Assembly: GCF_004364325.1 (NCBI RefSeq)
Contig: NZ_SOCP01000023.1
Location: forward strand, 124,001-188,000
DNA from: Actinophytocola oryzae
GTDB taxonomy: Bacteria > Actinomycetota > Actinomycetes > Mycobacteriales > Pseudonocardiaceae
Reading direction: 5' to 3'
DNA length: 64,000 bases
Shown: in pieces, positions 51,949 to 59,985 of the stretch
How positions within the stretch are numbered: position 1 is the first letter of the stretch
Layout of the letters: each line of letters begins with the position of its first letter
Translations under genes and position numbers: made by a program
The notes under the pieces: model-generated
The model's input: the letters and a program-made list of their open reading frames with translations, nothing else
Database searches by the model: none
Told to the model about the DNA's origin: nothing

Positions 51949-52919
51949 CGACGCTGCGCATCGCACAGAGCGTGCCAGGGACCCGGATCCTCGGCATCGG
52001 CAGTGCCCAGCCGGAACGCGTCGTCACCAACGACGACCTGTCCGAGTACATCGACACCAACGACGCGTGGATCCGGGAGCGGGTCGGCATCGTCGAGCGG
52101 CGGTTCGCGGGCGAGAAGGACACCGTGGTCAGCATGGCCGTGGAGGCGGGCTCGAAGGCCATCGCGGCGGCCGGGCTCGCGCCGACGGACCTCGACACGG
52201 TGATCGTCGCGAACTGCACCGCCACGGCACCCATCCCGAACGCGGCCGCGCAGGTCGCCGACATCATCGGGATCAAGGCGGCGGGCGGGTTCGACCTCAA
52301 CGCCGCGTGCGCGGGCTTCTGCTACGGCCTCGGCGTGGGCTCCGACCTGGTGCGCGCGGGCTCGTCGCGGCGGGCGCTGGTGATCGGCGCCGAGAAGCTC
52401 TCCGACATCGTCGACCCCCACGACCGGTCGACCGCGATCATCTTCGCCGACGCGGCGGGTGCCGCGGTCGTCGGTCCGTCCGACGAGCCGGGCATCGGCC
52501 CGGTGGTCTGGGGCACCGCGGGCGACCTCGTCGACATGATCACCATGACCGAGCGCACGTTCATCACGCAGGAGGGCCAGTCGGTCTTCCGCTGGGCCAC
52601 CACGAAGATCGCGCCGATCGCGCTCAGGGCGCTCGAGGCGGCCGGGCTGCGGCCCGAGGACGTCGACGTGCTGATCCCGCACCAGGCCAACCTGCGGATC
52701 GTCGAGGCGATCGCGAAGAAGCTCCGCAAGGAGGGTGCGCGGGAGGACATGGTCGTCGCCGACGACATCGTGTACTCCGGCAACACCTCGTCCGCGTCCA
52801 TCCCGATGGCGATGGACCACATGCGGGCCGCCGGCCGGATCCACTCCGGCGACGTGGCACTGCTCGTCGGGTTCGGCGCCGGCCTGTCCTACGCGGGCCA
52901 GGTCGTCATCTGCCCGTAG
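51945..52919 (+). CDS. fabH: 3-oxoacyl-ACP synthase III
   Basis: A 324-residue condensing enzyme that starts fatty acid chains from acyl-CoA and malonyl-ACP. The triad is visible: Cys 122 in NAACAGFCYG, His in HQANLRI and Asn in GNTSSASIP. In M. tuberculosis fabH lies away from fabD; here it is between fabD and acpP, the Streptomyces arrangement. Confidence 0.95.
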   Translation: MTTLRIAQSVPGTRILGIGSAQPERVVTNDDLSEYIDTNDAWIRERVGIVERRFAGEKDTVVSMAVEAGSKAIAAAGLAPTDLDTVIVANCTATAPIPNAAAQVADIIGIKAAGGFDLNAACAGFCYGLGVGSDLVRAGSSRRALVIGAEKLSDIVDPHDRSTAIIFADAAGAAVVGPSDEPGIGPVVWGTAGDLVDMITMTERTFITQEGQSVFRWATTKIAPIALRALEAAGLRPEDVDVLIPHQANLRIVEAIAKKLRKEGAREDMVVADDIVYSGNTSSASIPMAMDHMRAAGRIHSGDVALLVGFGAGLSYAGQVVICP

Positions 52920-52973
52920 GTCCAGTACTTCCCGGACCACCCGGTCCGGGCGACAAAGGAGAGAAACGAACCC

Positions 52974-53225
52974 ATGGCTGAAAAGTTCACCGACGAGGAG
53001 ATCCTGGCCGGTCTCGCGGAGATCGTCGAAGAGGTCGCGGGCGTCGAGGCCGACGAGGTCACCGCCGAGAAGTCCTTCGTGGACGACCTGGACATCGACT
53101 CCCTGTCGATGGTGGAGATCGCCGTGCAGGCCGAGGACCGCTTCGAGGTCAAGATCCCGGACGCGGAGCTCGCGAACCTCAAGACGGTCGGCGACGCGAT
53201 GTCGTACGTCTCCAAGCACGCCTGA
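52974..53225 (+). CDS. acpP: Acyl carrier protein
   Basis: An 83-residue acidic carrier. The phosphopantetheine Ser is Ser 43 in DLDIDSLSMVEI. AAAGGAGAGAAA precedes the ATG. It is shorter than mycobacterial AcpM (about 115 residues) and lacks its C-terminal tail, in keeping with ordinary-length fatty acids. Confidence 0.96.
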   Translation: MAEKFTDEEILAGLAEIVEEVAGVEADEVTAEKSFVDDLDIDSLSMVEIAVQAEDRFEVKIPDAELANLKTVGDAMSYVSKHA

Positions 53226-53263
53226 CGTAACAGCACAACCCGGAAAAGGATCACGGAGACGCC

Positions 53264-54511
53264 ATGAGCACGGTCGAAGTCGTCGTCACCGGCATGGGAG
53301 CGACCACTCCGCTCGGCGGTGACGTCGCGTCCACCTGGGACGGACTCATCGCCGGCCGCAACGGCATCGCCAGGAACGACACCGAATGGGCGAAGAAGTA
53401 CGACCTGCCGGCACGACTGCACGCCCCGCTGGCCGTCGACCCGTCCGAGGTCCTGCCCCGGGTGCAGCTGCGCAGGATGGACCGCTGTGAGCAGGTCGGG
53501 CTCATCGCGGCCCGGCAGGCGTGGGCGGACGCCGGATTCGAGACCCCGACGGACGAGAACGAACCGGTCGACCCGGAGCGCCTCGCCGTCGTGCTCGGCA
53601 CCGGCATCGGCGGGCCCGTCACGCTGCTCGACCAGGACGACCTGCTCGAGCAGTACGGCCTGCGGAAGGTGTCGCCACTGACGGTGCCGATGCTCATGCC
53701 CAACGGTCCTGCCGCGCACGTCAGCATCGAGTTGCGGGCACGGGCCGGGGTTCACTCCCCGGCGTCGGCCTGCGCGACGGGTGCCGAGGCACTGGCGCAG
53801 GCGTACCAGATGATCCAGAACGGCCGGGCCGACGTCGTCGTGGCCGGCGGCGCGGACGCGTGCATCCACGCGATCACGGTCGCCGGCTTCGCCCAGTCGC
53901 GCACGCTGTCGCTGCGCAACGACGAGCCGGAGCGCGCCTCCCGCCCGTTCGACGTCGACCGCGACGGCTTCATCCTCGGCGAGGGTGCCGGCGTGCTGGT
54001 CCTCGAGTCGGCCGAGTACGCGCGTGCCCGGGGGGCGCGGGTGTACGGCAAGCTCGCGGGCACCGGCATCACCTCCGACGCCTACCACATCACGGGCAAC
54101 CACCCGGAGGGCATCGGCCAGATCCGGGCCATGCGCCAGGCCATCGAGCAGGCGGGGCTCACCGCGACCGACATCGGCCACGTCAACGCCCACGCGACGT
54201 CGACCGTGGTCGGCGACATCGGCGAGGCGGTCGCCATCCGCAAGGCGGTCGGTGACCACGTCGTCCTGACCGCCCCCAAGAGCGCCTTCGGCCACCTGGT
54301 CGGCGGCGCCGGGGCGGTGGAGAGCATCGCGACCCTGCTGTCGATCTACCACGGGGTCGTGCCGGCCACGAGGAACCTGGAGAACCAGGACCCGAGGGTG
54401 GAGCTCGACGTCGTGTCGGGCGAGCCCCGCAAGGTGGAGCTGACCGCGGCGATGAACGACTCGTTCGGGTTCGGCGGGCACAACGTGGCCCTGGTGTTCA
54501 CGGCAGCCTGA
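53264..54511 (+). CDS. fabF: 3-oxoacyl-ACP synthase II
   Basis: A 415-residue elongating ketosynthase (KasA/FabF family). Catalytic Cys 170 is in SPASACATGAEAL, with His in NAHATSTVVGD and in SAFGHLVGGAGA. AAAAGGATCACGGAGACGCC precedes the ATG. It is the last gene of the fabD-fabH-acpP-fabF operon; only one ketosynthase II is present, while mycobacteria have kasA and kasB in tandem. Confidence 0.95.
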   Translation: MSTVEVVVTGMGATTPLGGDVASTWDGLIAGRNGIARNDTEWAKKYDLPARLHAPLAVDPSEVLPRVQLRRMDRCEQVGLIAARQAWADAGFETPTDENEPVDPERLAVVLGTGIGGPVTLLDQDDLLEQYGLRKVSPLTVPMLMPNGPAAHVSIELRARAGVHSPASACATGAEALAQAYQMIQNGRADVVVAGGADACIHAITVAGFAQSRTLSLRNDEPERASRPFDVDRDGFILGEGAGVLVLESAEYARARGARVYGKLAGTGITSDAYHITGNHPEGIGQIRAMRQAIEQAGLTATDIGHVNAHATSTVVGDIGEAVAIRKAVGDHVVLTAPKSAFGHLVGGAGAVESIATLLSIYHGVVPATRNLENQDPRVELDVVSGEPRKVELTAAMNDSFGFGGHNVALVFTAA

Positions 54512-54526
54512 TCTGTCTCGCGGCGG

Positions 54527-54559
54527 CGCCGTCGACCTGGCTACGACCGGTCGGCGGCG
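54527..54559. terminator. Hairpin after fabF
   Basis: CGCCGTCGACC (54527-54537) pairs with GGTCGGCGGCG (54549-54559), 11 bp with one G-T pair, between the converging fabF and membrane protein genes. The two arms are also parts of a direct repeat, CGGCGGCGCCGTCG. Confidence 0.5.
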
Positions 54560-54578
54560 CCGTCGTGCTGCCCGCGCC

Positions 54579-55163
54579 TCATTGGCCAGGGCACTGGTCG
54601 TGCTGTGGGGAGGCGCTCGTCGAGCCGGCTGCCAGCCGCCACTCGTCCTTCTGCTTGGCGAAGGCCCACACGACGTACCACTGGATGCACGTCGCAGGCA
54701 GTTCCAGGGGTGCGTCGGCCAGGTCCTGCGTGCTGGTGAACTGCAGGAGGACGCTCGCCGTGCCGCCACCGCCCGCTTCTATGCGGTGGATGACGATGCT
54801 GCCGTCACGGGTCGTGCGGTAGTCGCGCTGCCAGTCGGCCTCGTCCTGGTCATGCTGACGTGTCGTCGTCACCGTCTGGGTCCACGCAGCGTAGTCCTTG
54901 GCGTTGATCGCGTCGAAGTAACGCTGCAGCAGGGGCTGCAGGGTCGTGTACAGCGGGTGTGTGGTCGCGTCCGTCGTGCCCTGGACCTCCGTGGGGCCCG
55001 GTTGCTCTCCCGGCTGGACCGAGGGCTGGGACGGCTCGATCGCGACCGGGGGCGCCGGGGTCTGGTCGGCGTACAGACTGCGGGCGACCAGCGCGCCGAG
55101 CGCCGTCGCGATCACCGTGATCAGCAGCACCGGCAGCAGCCACAACTGCCTAGGGGAGGTCAC
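54579..55163 (-). CDS. Membrane-anchored extracytoplasmic protein
   Basis: A 194-residue protein with one N-terminal membrane helix (about 8-30), a Pro/Gln/Glu-rich linker to about 65, and a C-terminal domain of about 120 residues. The helix (LQPLLQRYFDAINAKDYAAW) followed by strands resembles the NTF2-like/SnoaL fold seen in Mce-associated and lipoprotein-like actinobacterial proteins. Two Cys (TCIQWY and HDQCPGQ) may pair. Function unknown. Confidence 0.7.
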   Translation of the reverse strand: MTSPRQLWLLPVLLITVIATALGALVARSLYADQTPAPPVAIEPSQPSVQPGEQPGPTEVQGTTDATTHPLYTTLQPLLQRYFDAINAKDYAAWTQTVTTTRQHDQDEADWQRDYRTTRDGSIVIHRIEAGGGGTASVLLQFTSTQDLADAPLELPATCIQWYVVWAFAKQKDEWRLAAGSTSASPQHDQCPGQ

Positions 55164-55181
55164 GTCTACAGGATGGCAGGC

Positions 55182-55673
55182 TCAGCCCACACGGTGCAGC
55201 CAGGTCACGGGGGCGCCGTCGCCCGCGCGGCGGTAGGGCTCGAGGGCCGCGTCCCAGGACGCGCCGAGCACCTCGTCGACGCGGTGCGCGAAGGACTCGT
55301 TCGAACGGGCGGCCGTCGCCATGGCTCTCAACTGGTCCTCGCCGACGACGATGTCGCCGTTGGCGCTCGTGCGGGCACGCCAGAGGCCCAGGGTGGGGGC
55401 GAAGCAGAACCGCTCCCCGTCGACACCGGGGCTGGGTTCCTCGGTGACCTCGAAGCGCAGCATGGGCCAGGCCTTGAGGGCCGCCACGAGCTTCGCACCC
55501 GTGCCGGGATCGCCGGTCCACCCGCACTCGGCGCGCAGTTGGCCGGCTGCCTCGGGCTGCGCGGTCCACTGGAGGCTCGCACGCACACCGAGGGTGCCCG
55601 AAATAGCCCACTCGACGTGCGGACATACCGCAGACGGCGACGAGTGGACGTACACAACGCCACGAGTGCTCAC
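55182..55673 (-). CDS. DUF3145 protein
   Basis: A 163-residue actinobacterial protein of unknown function. The family start STRGVVYVHSSPSAVCPHVEWA and the ending SWDAALEPYRRAGDGAPVTWLHRVG are conserved. GGAGG stands upstream of the GTG. It is transcribed with, and 18 bp before, the membrane-anchored gene on the same strand. Confidence 0.88.
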   Translation of the reverse strand: MSTRGVVYVHSSPSAVCPHVEWAISGTLGVRASLQWTAQPEAAGQLRAECGWTGDPGTGAKLVAALKAWPMLRFEVTEEPSPGVDGERFCFAPTLGLWRARTSANGDIVVGEDQLRAMATAARSNESFAHRVDEVLGASWDAALEPYRRAGDGAPVTWLHRVG

Positions 55674-55857
55674 TGCTGACCTCCGCTGCTCGACGAGGAT
55701 TCGTCTTCCCCTACGCCCTCGTCAACGGCCGGTCTTCAGACACACACGCGGGTCCATTGTGCCCTGTGTACGGGTAGTTACGCCACACTATCGAGCCCCG
55801 GCTACCGTTGTTCCGTCGGGCCGGTGGCCCGCCTTGCGTTCTGTCAGGGGGTGCGCG

Positions 55858-57132
55858 GTGCGGGTGGTACGCGTCGGGGGCGAGACCTCCGCTGTCGGGG
55901 CCGACGTTCGGGCCGCCCTCGCGTCGTGGGGTCGCGGTGACGGCCTCGTGGGTGGCGTCGCCCTCGTCGGAGTCCGTCCGCAGGGCTGTGACCAGGCGGT
56001 TGACGCCGTGGTGGTGCTCCCGCGCGGGGTGCTGGTGATCGTCGGTGTCGATCTTCCCGACCCCGCCGTGCGGCTCGACGCGCCGCTTGCCGGCCAGTGG
56101 AAGACCGACGGCTGGCCGCTCGTGGGGCCGGACGGGGCGGTCAACCCGGCCACCGACGCGGTCAAAACCGTCACGGCTGTACGCAGGTCGCTCGAGGAGG
56201 CCAGGGTCGAGCCGATGCCCGTCGGCACGGTCGTCGCGGTCGGGCCGTACGTCTCACAGGTCCACCAGCCGACCTCGGACCTCAACCGCGGCGTGCGCAT
56301 CCTGCACCCCGAACCCAGGAACCTGCTGACCGTCGCCCGCGAGCTGGCCACCTACGGACGGCCGTGCACGGTCGCCCAGGCCAGGGGGATCCTCGCGGCG
56401 CTCGACCCCGACTACGCCGCCGAGGCCGATCTGGCGGGCGAGGGCTTCACGGACGCGGCAGCCCCTTCGGTGTCGGCCGACAGCACCACGCTCATCCCCC
56501 GCGTCCCGTCGCCCCAGCCCTCGGCGGCTCCGGCGAAGAAGAGCGGGCTCCGCTGGTTACCCACGGGCGCGGCCGTGCTCGTCGCGTTGCTGTTGCTCAC
56601 GGGCATCGTCTACGCGGTCGCGTCATCCGGCGCCTCGGACGACGAGGCGCGCAACACCACCTCGACACGCGCCGAGTCGAGCGGGGTGAAGGTCGACGGG
56701 TTCACGTTCGAGCCGAGGGGCGCGGTGTCCGACACCGACTGCGCGGCACACGCCTACGGCGACGTGCAGGTGTGGCTGGAGCGCAACCGCTGCTCCGAGC
56801 TGGTCCGGGGCCGTTACGAGTCCACATCGGACGGCAAGCGGGCCGCGATCCTGGTCGCCGTGCTGCGGTTCCCGGAGACCGTGCTGGCAGGCGAGCTGAA
56901 CACGGTCGCGGAGCAGCCGGGCAGCGGCGCCATCGCCGACGCGTCGACGGAGGGCACGCCGTGGCCCGGCAAGTCGAAGCCGTTCTTCGAGTCGGCGGCG
57001 TTCGCGAGCGGACGTGAGGGCAACAGCCTCCGCCTCGTGCAGGCGGTGTGGATCGGCGCACCGTCCACACCGGACGACCCGACGCTCGGCAGGCTCGCGG
57101 CGAGCGCGCTGGAGATCCCCGCGCCCGCCTAG
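55858..57132 (+). CDS. NERD-like domain membrane protein
   Basis: A 424-residue protein in three parts. Residues 1-185 look like a NERD/restriction-endonuclease-like fold (QAVDAVVVLPRGVLVIVGVD, then W of the GQWKTDGWPL strand), but the usual Glu-x-Lys is replaced by VGVD, so nuclease activity is doubtful. One membrane helix lies at about 233-255. The remaining 165 residues are outside the cell and hold a Cys pair (TDCAAHAYG...NRCSEL). CAGGGGG precedes the GTG at 55858. Function unknown. Confidence 0.65.
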   Translation: MRVVRVGGETSAVGADVRAALASWGRGDGLVGGVALVGVRPQGCDQAVDAVVVLPRGVLVIVGVDLPDPAVRLDAPLAGQWKTDGWPLVGPDGAVNPATDAVKTVTAVRRSLEEARVEPMPVGTVVAVGPYVSQVHQPTSDLNRGVRILHPEPRNLLTVARELATYGRPCTVAQARGILAALDPDYAAEADLAGEGFTDAAAPSVSADSTTLIPRVPSPQPSAAPAKKSGLRWLPTGAAVLVALLLLTGIVYAVASSGASDDEARNTTSTRAESSGVKVDGFTFEPRGAVSDTDCAAHAYGDVQVWLERNRCSELVRGRYESTSDGKRAAILVAVLRFPETVLAGELNTVAEQPGSGAIADASTEGTPWPGKSKPFFESAAFASGREGNSLRLVQAVWIGAPSTPDDPTLGRLAASALEIPAPA

Positions 57133-57297
57133 TGCCGCGTCCAGGCGAGGAGGGCACGTTTCTCCGCGGCCCAGGCGGCCGCTGGCGGCGTTGCCGGAAA
57201 GCCCGAGTACAACCCGGTACGAGCGGCTTCCCGGCGCCTTGCCAGCGACCACCTGGATCCACGGATAAACGACCCTCCCCACCTGGACACGGCACTA
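57130..57297. repeat. 168-bp giant hairpin element with terminal inverted repeats
   Basis: The 25-bp ends (57130-57154 and 57273-57297) match inverted at 22 positions; both begin TAG. Inside, CGTTT-TCCG-type and CGCTGGC/GCCAGCG arms continue the pairing, so almost the whole element folds on itself around a GTAC-flanked loop near 57207-57220. The terminal TAGs are the stop codons of the two convergent genes on either side. Confidence 0.85.
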
Positions 57298-58245
57298 GCG
57301 GCCGGCCTCCGCCACCAGGTCCGGCGCGTAGCCGAACATGGCCGGGGCGCCGCCGGTGTGCACGAACACGACCACCTCGTCCTTCTTCACGCCCGCGATC
57401 AGCGCTGCCGCCGCCTTGCCCGTGTACACGGGGTCGAGCACGATGCCCTCGGTGCGGGCGAACAGTCGCAGCGCCGACCAGACCTTGTCCGTCGGCAGGC
57501 CGTAACCCTCGCCGAGCGCGCTGTCGTCCACCTCGAGGTGGTCCAGCTCGGGCGGCTCGATGTCCAGCTCCCGCACCGCCAGTCCGACGGCCTGCTCGAT
57601 CTTCTCCCTGGTGCCGGTGGCGTCGCGGGACACGCTGACCGCGGTGACGCGGGTTTCGGTGCCGAGCACGAGACCGGCCACCGTGCCGCCGGACCCTGCC
57701 GCGCAGACGATGCGGTCGACCTTCAGCTCACCGAGCTGGTCGCTCAGCTCCCGCGCGGCGGCGACGTAGCCGAGGACGCCCAGGCCGCTGGACCCGCCGA
57801 CGGGCAGGGTGACCGACGTCGCGGTCGCCAGCGCGCCGGCGGTGTAGGTGGCCTCCGCGTCGGTGTCGCACATGTGCAGGCGGGCGCCGAACATCCGGTC
57901 CAGCGCGACGTTGCCCGACCGGTCGTAGGCGAAGCCGGACCTCGGCACGGAACGGGTCAGCACCAGCTCGCACCGCAGGCCGAGGCGGGCGCACGCGGCC
58001 GCGGTGAGGCGGCCGTGGTTGGTCTGGACACCACCGAAGGTGATGATCGTGTCCGCACCGGCCGCCAGCGCGGCGGCGAGGGTGAACTCGAGCTTGCGTA
58101 CTTTGTTGCCACCGAGGCCGAGTCCGCCGATGTCGTCGCGCTTGACCAGCACTGTCGCACCGAGAACGGCGGACAGACGGGGGCACGGGTCCAGCGGGGT
58201 GGGCCAGGAGCCGAGGGGGATGCGGGGAAACGCCGACAGGTCCAC
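57295..58245 (-). CDS. ACC deaminase / D-cysteine desulfhydrase family PLP enzyme
   Basis: A 316-residue fold-type II PLP enzyme. The PLP Lys is in GLGLGGNKVRKLEF, with GGVQTNHGR and AAGSGGTVAGL for phosphate binding. Whether it uses 1-aminocyclopropane-1-carboxylate or D-cysteine cannot be decided from sequence alone. The GTG at 58245 (VDLSAFPRIPLG) is chosen on homology; no good ribosome site or -10 box is seen, so the start is less sure. Its stop codon lies in the hairpin element. Confidence 0.82.
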   Translation of the reverse strand: MDLSAFPRIPLGSWPTPLDPCPRLSAVLGATVLVKRDDIGGLGLGGNKVRKLEFTLAAALAAGADTIITFGGVQTNHGRLTAAACARLGLRCELVLTRSVPRSGFAYDRSGNVALDRMFGARLHMCDTDAEATYTAGALATATSVTLPVGGSSGLGVLGYVAAARELSDQLGELKVDRIVCAAGSGGTVAGLVLGTETRVTAVSVSRDATGTREKIEQAVGLAVRELDIEPPELDHLEVDDSALGEGYGLPTDKVWSALRLFARTEGIVLDPVYTGKAAAALIAGVKKDEVVVFVHTGGAPAMFGYAPDLVAEAGR

Positions 58246-58330
58246 ACGCCAAGTCTGGCGCTGCGCGGTGCGGGCCGCCACCCGCGCTATCCTCACCATC
58301 GTTCGGATCAATCCAATTCGGAGGACCCCT

Positions 58331-58672
58331 GTGGCGCAGCGAACGATTCTCGAGCTGGTCGACGACCTGGACGGTGGGAAGGCCGACGAGACCGTGGTTT
58401 TCGCCCTCGACGGGGTCGAGTACGAGATCGACCTGTCCGACGACAACGCCGCCCGCCTCCGTGACGCGTTCGCCGAGTACGTCGGGCACGCGCGCCGCAC
58501 GGGTGGCCGCAAGCAGCGCAGCAGCGGTGTGGTCAAGGCGGTCGCGGGCAACGGCAAACCGGACACACAGGCCGTCCGCGAGTGGGCCCGCAGCCAGGGT
58601 GAGACGGTCGCCGAGCGTGGCCGTGTGCCGCAGGCACTGGTGATCCGCTTCCAGGAGGCGCACTCGAACTGA
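58331..58672 (+). CDS. lsr2: Lsr2 nucleoid-associated protein
   Basis: A 113-residue H-NS-like xenogeneic silencer. The N-terminal dimerisation part (LELVDDLDGGKADETVVFALDGVEYEIDLS) and the C-terminal AT-hook-like DNA-binding motif (AERGRVPQ) are intact. GGAGGACCCCT precedes the GTG, with TATCCT near 58288 as a possible -10. The low-GC islet in this window is the sort of DNA it binds. Confidence 0.95.
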   Translation: MAQRTILELVDDLDGGKADETVVFALDGVEYEIDLSDDNAARLRDAFAEYVGHARRTGGRKQRSSGVVKAVAGNGKPDTQAVREWARSQGETVAERGRVPQALVIRFQEAHSN

Positions 58673-58682
58673 CCTCGGTCAG
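58669..58682. other. Palindrome shared by two convergent stops
   Basis: CTGACC-TC-GGTCAG contains the TGA of lsr2 (58670-58672) and, on the minus strand, the TGA of the next gene (58681-58679). The 2-nt loop is too tight for a good RNA hairpin. Confidence 0.45.
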
Positions 58683-59557
58683 GCCGCCGCGGGCAGCTTC
58701 CTCGCCGACGGCGCCGCCCACTTCCCGAGCCGCCGCGTCGCGAGCACGGGGTGTGGCACGAGTGGTCCGAGATGCGGTTCTCGCATGACCGTCCGAACGG
58801 TTTTCTGCAACACCCTCAACGTTTCCGCCAGCGTGCGCATGGCCGCGGTGCTCACCGGCGCCGGATAGGCGCCGCGGCCGTAGAGCTTCACCGCCCAGCC
58901 GGGCAGCAGCGAGTACGCGAGGTGCCCCACCGTCCGTTCGTACAGCGGCAGGCCAAGCGCCAGCCTGCCCGCGACGGGCGGGCGGTGGAGGAAGTCGTAG
59001 ATCACGTCGGTGTCCTCGGTGCGGCGAAGGGTCGGCCGCATCTCCCGCAGGTAGTCCCGCATCGCGGCGACCGAGCCCGGTACCTCCGACGGGTCGAGGC
59101 CCACCAGCGCGGCCGACGCGCGCTGCTCGTCGAGGTACTGGTCGGCGTGCGCGGCGGTGAGGGGGAAACCGGCCCTGCGCACGACGGTCAGGAACGAAGA
59201 CACCTCCGCGCAGTGCACCCACAACAGCAGTTCCGGCTCGTCGATGCGGAAGGTCCTGCCATCGTGGGTGGCACGCAGCGTCCGGTGCACGGCACGCACC
59301 TTCGCCGCCTCGCGCTCGACGGCGGCACGCGGACAGTACGTCGAGACGCCGACGAAGTTGGCCGTGCGTACGAGCCTGCCCAGCGGGTCGGCGCGGAAGT
59401 CGGAGTTCTGCACGATCCCCGCGACCGCCCTGGGGTGCAGTGCCTGCAGGTAGAGGCTGCGGATGCCCGCCAGCCACATGGCAGGCTCCGCGTGGAGCTG
59501 CCAGCTCACCGATCCGGGGCCGAACAGACCGGCGTCGTCGGGGGACACGTCCGCCAT
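58679..59557 (-). CDS. MpaB-type oxygenase (DUF2236)
   Basis: A 292-residue protein of the MpaB/latex-clearing family (DUF2236), which binds haem b and in some members cleaves polyisoprenoid double bonds. Conserved stretches are LHPRAVAGIVQNSDFRADPLGRLVRTANFV, LLLWVHCAEV (probable haem region) and AMRDYLREMRP. Substrate unknown. Confidence 0.85.
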   Translation of the reverse strand: MADVSPDDAGLFGPGSVSWQLHAEPAMWLAGIRSLYLQALHPRAVAGIVQNSDFRADPLGRLVRTANFVGVSTYCPRAAVEREAAKVRAVHRTLRATHDGRTFRIDEPELLLWVHCAEVSSFLTVVRRAGFPLTAAHADQYLDEQRASAALVGLDPSEVPGSVAAMRDYLREMRPTLRRTEDTDVIYDFLHRPPVAGRLALGLPLYERTVGHLAYSLLPGWAVKLYGRGAYPAPVSTAAMRTLAETLRVLQKTVRTVMREPHLGPLVPHPVLATRRLGKWAAPSARKLPAAA

Positions 59558-59600
59558 GGCTCCATTGAACCCCAGATTGACAGCGATTCGGACGGATCGT

Positions 59601-59606
59601 TAGCGT
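59601..59606 (+). promoter_or_regulatory. Putative leaderless -10 box (TAGCGT)
   Basis: TAGCGT ends 7 nt before the ATG at 59614; it is identical to the cobU box, with the same spacing. Confidence 0.42.
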
Positions 59607-59613
59607 CGCGCCC

Positions 59614-59985
59614 ATGACCGTGCGGTACATCGGCCCCGTCGAGCTCGGGAAAGCGTTGGGCGTCAGCCAGTTCGCGGTGCCCAGGTGGCTCGCCCGCTTC
59701 CCGGGTGGCTCTGGTCACCCCTTCCCGGAACCGGACATCGAGATCGATGGCACGCCGGGCTGGCGGCCGAACCGGCTCGCCGAGGTCAAGGAGTGGCGGG
59801 AGCGGCTGCACGCCACCGCGGGTAGCCGACCGACCGCGACCAGGCAGGAGTACCTCCTCGTGGCCGCGGGACACGGGTTCGACCGGGACGAGGCCCTGCG
59901 GACGCTGGACACGTTCGGCGAGGAGTTCCCCGAGATGACCGAGCCCGAGGTCTGCGCGTGGATGATCAAGAAGTGGACTGACTAG
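59614..59985 (+). CDS. Possible helix-turn-helix protein
   Basis: A 123-residue protein. The first 65 residues (IGPVELGKALGVSQFAVPRWLARFP...DGTPGWRPNRLAEVKEWRERL) look like a winged-helix of the MerR/excisionase type, the W-x-P and K-E-W ending included. The rest is an acidic helical domain. It may bind DNA, but no target is evident. Its TAG stop overlaps the convergent pntB stop in CTAG. Confidence 0.65.
   Translation: MTVRYIGPVELGKALGVSQFAVPRWLARFPGGSGHPFPEPDIEIDGTPGWRPNRLAEVKEWRERLHATAGSRPTATRQEYLLVAAGHGFDRDEALRTLDTFGEEFPEMTEPEVCAWMIKKWTD

Noticed and set aside
51037..54511. Polyketide synthase cluster suggested by KS, AT and ACP genes
   Set aside because: Separate small proteins in the standard primary fatty acid order with FasR upstream.
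52889..54769. 626-codon minus-strand frame opposite acpP and fabF
   Set aside because: Shadow frame across three unrelated features, with no domain.
57130..57297. Insertion sequence
   Set aside because: It has terminal inverted repeats but no transposase gene and no clear target duplication; at most a non-autonomous element.
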